From Acetobacter persici JCM 25330 (GTDB lineage: Bacteria > Pseudomonadota > Alphaproteobacteria > Acetobacterales > Acetobacteraceae), in assembly GCF_000613905.1 (NCBI RefSeq), contig NZ_BAJW01000035.1:1-33635 (forward strand): DNA of 33,635 bases. Direction: 5' to 3'. The first letter of the stretch is position 1. Every line of letters starts with the position of its first letter. Shown one piece after another: positions 28,191 through 33,635 of this stretch. The translations under genes and the position numbers were made by a program. The notes beneath the pieces were generated by a model, which saw nothing but the letters and a program-made list of their open reading frames with translations, searched no databases and was not told the DNA's origin.

Positions 28191-31075
28191 CTAGTTCACG
28201 ACAACCTCAAAATAGATGCTTCTTCCGTAATAATCTTTTTCGCTAATCTGCTGGAGCCTGTCGCCCATCCGATACGTTCTGTGTGCCCCGACAAGATTAT
28301 ACACCTCATACTTGAAACGGATATTGTCTGTAATATCGTGCCATGCTCCCAGATCAAGACTGGCGAGTTCACCATAGCCTGAGTTCTGCCAGGGGTTGGC
28401 AGCTGGGTCAGTCAGATATTTGGGGGTATAGGAGAAGGTTGCACGGATCGCACCGCGCACCTGCGGTATATGCCACGTTACAGCACTGTTAAAAATATAG
28501 TTTGGCTGATCAGGCAGTTGATGCAGTTTGTACGTCCCTTCGGATGCGGTATAATTCATCCGTCCGCGCATCCATGTCCCGTTGGCGGATACGTCAAAAC
28601 TCCAGTTCCATGGTCCTTTTATCTTCCGGTCAATAACGGAGACTTCAACACCCATAAGAGAGGATTTATTGGCATTCAGAGGTTCAGTCACCTGTGTCTT
28701 CACGCCATCAAGAATTTGGTAGTCACTTAACGTATAAATATCATCCTTAATCATCTTATCAAAATACGCGACGCTAAAGACCCCGCGTCCATGATCAAAA
28801 TACTTATCAAGAGACACATCAAAATTGTTTGCACGACGCGGCCGCAAGTTCGGGTTCCCTCGAGACAACGTACACTCGGCCCCGTTTTTTGCATCATCGC
28901 TACAGTTAATTTTCTGCGCCTGAGCAATATCATTAGGCCGCGGGCGACCGACACTTTCACTCCATGCCGCATGCAGGATAAAATTCTTTGGGAATTCATG
29001 CATAAATGTCACGGATGGAAGAGGGTTCAGATACCCCCCATTATTTTTACTAATTTTACCAGATGCGGTGCCCGATTCAATTTGAGGCGTATAAGCCGAG
29101 AAACTGACACCATCAGCTCTCACCCCAGCAATGAGTTGCGAATGCTGCCACTTGTAATGCAGAGATAGATAGCCATCGAGCAACTGTTCTTTATATCGGT
29201 AAAATGAACTCAGCGTGTCATTATTGCTTGTGGCAACGTCGAGCTTTTGTTTGTCCCATGGGAAATTTGTCATATTGATCCATGGCAGAGTGTAAAACGT
29301 GCCGGGAGGCTGAAACTGGGCGTAAACATATAGGGGGTTGCATCACCACCGGCCACATAGTCGCGGTAATTCATCTGATCAGTGACATTCAGAGTGCGCC
29401 ATTCAAACCCTGTCGCAAATCCAAAACCATGAGAATCAGAATTCAGATTACGTGTATAATCAAGGCGGACGTTAGTAACCCCCTCCCGCGCATCATCATC
29501 ATATTGCTGAATCTGGCTTAAATTATACTTCATTCCCATCATGCTCTTCAGATCACTCACGTTCGAGAGTGTCGCGAAATTATCTTTATAGAGATAATCA
29601 CCATAGATCGGAGCCAGACCCTGCTTTTTAGGGTAAGCATATGCCGTCAGACGTGGCTGGTAATTTTCATATTCTTCCCACGTATAACCGACCCGCAGTT
29701 TGAGAGCGGAAACTGCGTCGTGCCAGCCCAGATTACCCAGCACACCGTTGCTGTTTGTCTGCCAGCGATCCTGCCTTACATAGCTTGCAGAACGATATAG
29801 CAATTCACGCCCACTGGTGGCGGTCTGATTCCAGATCTGCGGATTATCCATCAAAAGATAGGTATGATCCATTAAGGAATTTTCCCATCTTTCGTAGCTG
29901 TACCCCATCAGAGATGCGGTAAAACCTGAATTGACAGGCCTCCACTCTGCACGGGCCGAGCCACCCAGATTGGTAATTGCGTTTGAATAATTGCCGTCTT
30001 CAATATCTGCCGGGGCTGTCAGCCCGTTCCAGCCCTGTGAGCGGTCCGGAACGTTATTGCTTTCACCGCCAACAGGCTTCCCTTTATCGTCGTAATAATA
30101 ATTACTGTCCTGCCATTTTTTATAGGAATTTCGGATACGTTTCTGATAGCGGAAAGACGCAATAATTCCGAATTCCTTATTCTCCCCAAAACGATCAGCG
30201 ATTACGGCTTTTGCACCCTGCGCCAGATGCGGTGAAAGGCCCGGCACTTTATTGGCACCCACCGCCCCACGATATGTGGAATAAACGCCATATGCATCCA
30301 GATATTTATAAAAACCCTTATAATCAAAAGCGCTTCTTGGCATCATATCGATAACGGCGCCAATAGCCCCACCATCCTGCTCTGCTGTAAAGGTTTTATA
30401 AATATTATCTTCCCCGGTCAGCTCACCCGGAATATTCTGTAAATTGACGCGCCGTGTTCCCCCACCATTATCGCCAATTGTCGCCAGAGTAATGCCATCA
30501 AGCGTCGTCTGGTTCAGATCCGGCGAAATACCGCGCACACTGATATAGCGCGGCTGATCACCATCCTGAATACCGGCCACACCGGGCAGGAGGACCAGCA
30601 GGTCAGCCACAGAGGATGCGCCACCCCCGAGGCTGGACGTGTCATCATAAGACGTGCTGTCCACCACCCCGGCAAAGCTGCGCTTGGTGTGAAGCTGGTT
30701 TCTATGCCCCTGAACAGTCAGATTTGTGTCATGGCTGTTTGCCGTTTTCAGCTTATGGTCTTTTTCCGTGCGCAGCGTAATGAAGTTGGGGTTGGATGCA
30801 TCAATGATGAATCCCGTCTGACCAAGCAGTTTATGGAGCGCTTTAAAGGCATCCATTTTTCCATGCAGAGGCACAGACTGGAGGGAATCTCCAACTTTTC
30901 CATCAAACGCAACATGCAGGCCCGACTGCTGACTAAACACCATAAGGGCTGACGTCAGCTTTTGGGCAGGAATTGAAAAAGACAGCTTATGATCCGCGGC
31001 GGCCGAAACGCTGGAAATAAAAGCAGAAGATGAAATGAGAGAGAGACAAAAGCACGAACGGCCTAGAAAAGACAT
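28191..31075 (-). CDS. TonB-dependent receptor with STN signalling domain, frameshifted
   Basis: Outer-membrane 22-strand barrel receptor that imports a ligand with TonB energy and, through its N-terminal STN domain, signals to FecR. From ATG 31075 it has a signal peptide (SCFCLSLISSSAFISSVSAA) and an STN domain at about 29-105 (LSFSIPAQKLTSALMVFSQQ, ending in FITLR). The plug is at about 145-270 (LLVLLPGVAGIQDGDQPRYI, SVRGISPDLNQTTLDG). The frame breaks after FTPSF near 29312-29316. One missing T joins it to QPPGTFYTLPWINMTNFPWD and the rest of the barrel, ending in YYGRSIYFEVVVN with a C-terminal-type strand. The joined length is about 961 residues. The barrel resembles large TonB-dependent receptors of the Xanthomonas/Caulobacter kind; the ligand is unknown. 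Confidence 0.88.
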
Positions 31076-31170
31076 TTTGCAACCTTGTGTGATAGATGCA
31101 TCTGCCTTCCATGAGTCTTCAGCTCAATTTTTCCGTCACTTTTTCTTATTACAGTTATAAGACAATGTTT

Positions 31171-32073
31171 TCATTCCAGATAAATATGCTGCCCATCTTC
31201 ATGTATTTTTCCGCCCAGAACTGTTTTGACAGCCAGGGCGAACACATCTGGCCTGTTCAGATCAAACATGCCTGAAAGCCGATAATCCGCCAGCCGAAAA
31301 GACGGTACAAGCTGCTTCTGGTTGTAGCGGTTAAAAATATCAGAGGCCTCAGAAATTGTTTGCGTATCTAGAGAGACCTGACCTTTTGTCCATGCGCTCA
31401 GACGGGCAAGCGCCTCCGCATCCAGATAACTGAAGTGAAGTTGCCCCGCCGCAGTGCGCGTAATCTGCTCTCCAGCCGATAAGGTTTTATATTCGGACGG
31501 ATGCTGCCCCTTTAAGGAGGCGTGCCCGTCCATCACAAGACCGATTTCGTAATTTGCGTCTTTGTACATCAGCAGGCTGCCGTTTATAACAAATCGCAAC
31601 CTGCTCGTTTTGACAGTCCGCTGAGATCCCGCCACCAGACAGCGCCCGTAGACTATCCTTGTTAGCTCGGAATAGTCATCCACATGGCTATAGCAGTCCA
31701 GAATAAGCTGCTTTTCCGGCGTTTGACGGCAATGCAGGATGTTCTTGAGGGTTGTATATTGTGTGCGCGCCTCGCCCGTTTTGCTTGCGATCACAAACAG
31801 ACCAACAGATGCCGCGACCGCTGAACCCAAAAAAGCACGGCGCGAAGAAGAACGCGGCACATGGGCCACCCGTGCCGGATAAGGCGCGTGTAAAGCCCTG
31901 GCCTTATTTGTCGCCTGCCATACAGCCTGAGCCCGCAAAAACGCACCCTTATGCCGGATATCGGCACTGACCCACCGGTTTAAGGCATCCTGTTCTTCCT
32001 GCGTCAGCGCACTGCGATCAATCCGGGCCATCCATTGCGCGGCAACATAATCAGGAGAATCTTCTGTTGCCAC
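31171..32073 (-). CDS. FecR-family anti-sigma regulator
   Basis: Single-pass inner-membrane protein that relays the receptor signal to the ECF sigma factor. It has an N-terminal cytoplasmic DUF4880-type sigma-binding region (AAQWMARIDRSALTQEEQDA, LNRWVSADIRHKGAFLRAQA). A membrane segment follows, preceded by two arginines in SSRRAFLGSAVAASVGLFVI, then the periplasmic FecR domain (LILDCYSHVDDYSELTRIVY and TSRLRFVINGSLLMYKDANY) and a C-terminal STN-like part. I choose GTG 32073 (MATEDSPDYVAAQW), giving 300 residues and a 23-base overlap with the sigma gene. The longer TTG 32130 start would add residues not expected in the family. There is no ATG that gives a complete domain. The twin arginines suggest Tat-dependent insertion, as reported for E. 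coli FecR. Confidence 0.86.
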   Translation of the reverse strand: MATEDSPDYVAAQWMARIDRSALTQEEQDALNRWVSADIRHKGAFLRAQAVWQATNKARALHAPYPARVAHVPRSSSRRAFLGSAVAASVGLFVIASKTGEARTQYTTLKNILHCRQTPEKQLILDCYSHVDDYSELTRIVYGRCLVAGSQRTVKTSRLRFVINGSLLMYKDANYEIGLVMDGHASLKGQHPSEYKTLSAGEQITRTAAGQLHFSYLDAEALARLSAWTKGQVSLDTQTISEASDIFNRYNQKQLVPSFRLADYRLSGMFDLNRPDVFALAVKTVLGGKIHEDGQHIYLE

Positions 32074-32611
32074 GTGTCGGTCCTGTCGTCTTACGTTGAG
32101 GCATATCTCGTTGCCCGTAGGATTTGGCAATGAGTGCTAAAGCGCGCGCCAACTGTTTTTCCACGCTATTTTCAGAGAGACCCAGTTCCCGGGCACACTG
32201 TTTCTGCGGGCTTCCGTTTATTTTCCTGCAAATAAACACGTTCCGGCATGTCTCGGGAAGATTCTGAATAATCTGGTCCAGAAACTGTAATTCCGCTCTT
32301 GCATCAAGCGTTTCTTCGATTGATGGCGTCTGATCAGCCAGCGTGTCATTTAAAATATCCGCAATGGCTGTAACGCTGACAATCTGAGCCCTCCTGTAAT
32401 GTTTTAAAACAAGATTACGACAAATTGTATGAAAATAGCCGATAGGATTAAAAACTCTGCTAATATCGGCCTCGGAGATAACAACATATCCTTCCTGAAT
32501 AATATCGTCGGCTTCAATATCAGGAAAACGGGCGAGCCATGCCCTTACCAGATGCTCATTTGGAACGATATGCTTCGCGAGCCAATAGCTCCGCTCCTGA
32601 TCCGCCAGCAT
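32051..32611 (-). CDS. ECF sigma factor, FecI-like
   Basis: Extracytoplasmic-function RNA polymerase sigma factor controlling the receptor gene, under FecR control. The 186-residue frame from ATG 32611 is preceded by a ribosome site (GGCGGAGCAGG). Region 2 is at about 15-85 (LVRAWLARFPDIEADDIIQE, NPIGYFHTICRNLVLKHYRR) and region 4 at about 110-170 (FLDQIIQNLPETCRNVFICR, KQCARELGLSENSVEKQLAR), followed by a basic tail. The FecI-type TCRNVF and ENSVEKQ marks are present. The order sigma - FecR - receptor is the standard cell-surface signalling arrangement. Confidence 0.92.
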   Translation of the reverse strand: MLADQERSYWLAKHIVPNEHLVRAWLARFPDIEADDIIQEGYVVISEADISRVFNPIGYFHTICRNLVLKHYRRAQIVSVTAIADILNDTLADQTPSIEETLDARAELQFLDQIIQNLPETCRNVFICRKINGSPQKQCARELGLSENSVEKQLARALALIAKSYGQRDMPQRKTTGPTRGNRRFS

Positions 32612-32725
32612 TGTCCTGCTCCGCCTTCAACACGGCGCTATTTAACAGCTCCCTATTTTTTTGTTTGTTAAAGAAATATGACAGACCTTGGTGACCTCAA
32701 AGCCTTCGCAGAGTGCATGGAACCG
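32612..32725. other. Upstream region of the sigma-factor gene
   Basis: 114 AT-rich bases separate the sigma factor start from the end of the truncated recombinase. It must hold the sigma gene promoter (minus strand). I see no clear inverted repeat or match to a metal-regulator box, so regulation of the sigma gene is not readable here. Confidence 0.4.
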
Positions 32726-33205
32726 CTATAAAATGCTGTCTATGACTGATGCGTTATGACTTTCCTTCCTGTCACGGGGACTTATCCGTATGGTCGCAGA
32801 GAGCATGCTTCCGTCAGCGGTCGCTGTATAGAACTCTTCAGCCTGGTCTTCCCGGTCCGCTGCCTTGGCAATCTCCCTCCGGGCCGCAAGCCCTTCAGAG
32901 ACAGCTTTCTCTTCATCATCCCATGTAAAAGCCCAGTCAGGCTGCCAGCCACCATCAAGAGGCGCAAGACCGATTGCCTGAAGTTTTGCGTCAATCTCTG
33001 CACGGATAGCCTCAAGAGCCTTTGGACGCCTGCCCATCGCTTCTTTGCGGTCTGTGGTGCTCAGAGTTTTCACCACATCGGCCTTGTGCCCACCCTTGGT
33101 TCCGTATGCCTTGCCTACGTCAGAACGCCGGTCTCGTGGGATATGAAACCGGACACTCCATGTCTGAGCACCTGCCCGCCGGAATATGTTGTTCATGTCG
33201 TCCAT
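32726..33205 (-). pseudogene. Truncated tyrosine-recombinase (phage-type integrase), N-terminal part only
   Basis: Reading from ATG 33205, 159 residues match the form of phage integrase N-terminal regions: MNNIFRRAGAQTWSVRFHIP, then a basic arm-binding stretch RRSDVGKAYGTKGGHKADVV, KALEAIRAEIDAKLQAIGLA and EEFYTATADGSMLSATIR. The frame then ends at 32726. The core-binding and catalytic domains (Arg-His-Arg-Tyr set) are absent. Only 114 bases remain before the sigma-factor gene, so they were deleted or displaced, not merely shifted in frame. The frame also continues upstream to 33340, but those residues do not look family-like. It is a probable relic of an integrated element beside the receptor/phospholipase island. 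Confidence 0.7.
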
Positions 33206-33378
33206 ACCTGTCGATATGTAACGCTGGACATGTAACTGCACAATACAATCATGCCGTGACAGATTGGCGTAAGTGCTTGTTTTTTCAGGGGAAAATGAAA
33301 TCTGGCGGAGAGACAGTCCGTCGATGTGAAGACACCCCAAGACACTCCGAGATGTATTTTCTACTATAAAACAATATA
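33206..33378. other. Non-coding stretch before the recombinase relic
   Basis: 173 bases, AT-rich at the end nearest 33380. I see no supported gene, tRNA or clear direct repeat that could be an attachment site. It may hold the old recombinase promoter. Confidence 0.35.
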
Positions 33379-33635
33379 TTAACTGTCACCCTCGCCACCT
33401 GACGCCGCAGATAGCCACCGAGGCCAGATCAGTTCAACCGCTCTTCGACGACTAGCAATTGCGTTCGGAAACGCAGGATCACAGTCTCCAACACGATATC
33501 GCGAGTCCGTATTCGCAACGACGATGATGGCTTCGTCCCCGAACTGGTCAGCTGTGATATCAACGATATAGCAGGCTGCCTCAACCCATGAATGACTGTT
33601 CCACCGATTATTGGCGAAAAATCCAAAGCTCTTAG
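33379..33635 (-). CDS. Unidentified protein, C-terminal part (5' end outside window)
   Basis: The minus-strand frame read from 33633 is open from the window edge to TAA 33379-33381 (84 residues): KSFGFFANNRWNSHSWVEAA, then CYIVDITADQFGDEAIIVVA and a tail ending SAASGGEGDS. The SHSWVE and VDITADQF pair, a His followed about 13 residues later by an Asp, resembles the end of transglutaminase-like or papain-fold domains, with the Cys outside the window. The family is not identified. A methionine-led frame of 65 residues on the same strand (33429-33626) overlaps it and looks less protein-like. Confidence 0.55.
   Translation of the reverse strand, partial: KSFGFFANNRWNSHSWVEAACYIVDITADQFGDEAIIVVANTDSRYRVGDCDPAFPNAIASRRRAVELIWPRWLSAASGGEGDS

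Noticed and set aside
31095-31160. Possible Pho box upstream of the TonB receptor (CTGTAATAAG near 31150 on the minus strand)
   Set aside because: Only the first half-site resembles the consensus; the second 11-base-spaced half does not match, so phosphate control cannot be claimed.
33429-33626. 65-codon minus-strand frame at the right edge
   Set aside because: It overlaps a better frame that is open from the window edge and has protein-like motifs; this one is mostly Ser/Thr/Ile without pattern.
1-33635. Reading the broken frames as mass pseudogene formation
   Set aside because: Essential synthetases are included, almost all breaks are one base in homopolymers, and the restored frames keep intact motifs, which fits sequence error better.

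Overview
The gene set and the GC-rich coding style point to an acetic acid bacterium (Acetobacteraceae, Acetobacter/Gluconobacter type). The clue is the conserved alphaproteobacterial block argS - SPOR protein - scpA - scpB - tatB - tatC - serS, next to an Acetobacteraceae-style dGTPase / A-type Fe-S carrier / exonuclease III neighbourhood. Genus and species cannot be fixed from the sequence alone.

Layout. (1) 1-7885, plus strand: a heavy-metal RND efflux operon, czcC-like (5' end outside the window), czcB-like and czcA-like, followed by an OmpR-type response regulator and its histidine kinase. (2) 7896-15564, minus strand: a tightly packed housekeeping operon running argS, SPOR protein, scpA, scpB, tatB, tatC, serS and ending in a clear intrinsic terminator. 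(3) 15604-19679: dgt (minus), then on plus an A-type Fe-S carrier, exonuclease III, an amidase and a 50-residue Cys/His protein, joined by two ATGA overlaps. (4) 19790-20215: a small exported TonB-C-like protein with a TTG start, and a strong hairpin between convergent genes. (5) 20221-25385: a catabolic cassette of iron-type alcohol dehydrogenase, MHS-family transporter and acylating (methyl)malonate-semialdehyde dehydrogenase (minus), with a divergent LysR regulator and a perfect 6-4-6 palindrome between them. (6) 25533-32611, minus strand, visibly more AT-rich: a cell-surface signalling module (FecI-type sigma factor, FecR-type anti-sigma, TonB-dependent receptor with an STN domain) followed by a Tat-exported phospholipase C. 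(7) 32726-33635: a truncated tyrosine-recombinase gene and the 3' end of an unidentified gene.

An important caution applies to the whole window. At least eleven well-conserved reading frames are broken by an apparent single-base gain or loss, mostly in short homopolymers, and each is restored by one base: czcC, czcA, serS, the SPOR gene (twice), argS, dgt, the A-type carrier, the amidase, the MHS transporter and the TonB receptor. Several of these genes are essential, so sequencing or assembly indels are the simplest explanation. Coordinates below describe the whole reconstructed genes. An apparent in-frame fusion of the CzcA pump to its response regulator is probably another product of the same error.

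The most interesting biology is the right-hand island. A surface-signalling system there appears to control a TonB receptor and perhaps the Tat-secreted phospholipase C, and its FecR carries a twin-arginine motif at its membrane segment. The second interest is a plausible 3-hydroxypropionate-type catabolic cassette. No stretch longer than about 190 bases lacks a gene; no tRNA, rRNA or CRISPR was seen.
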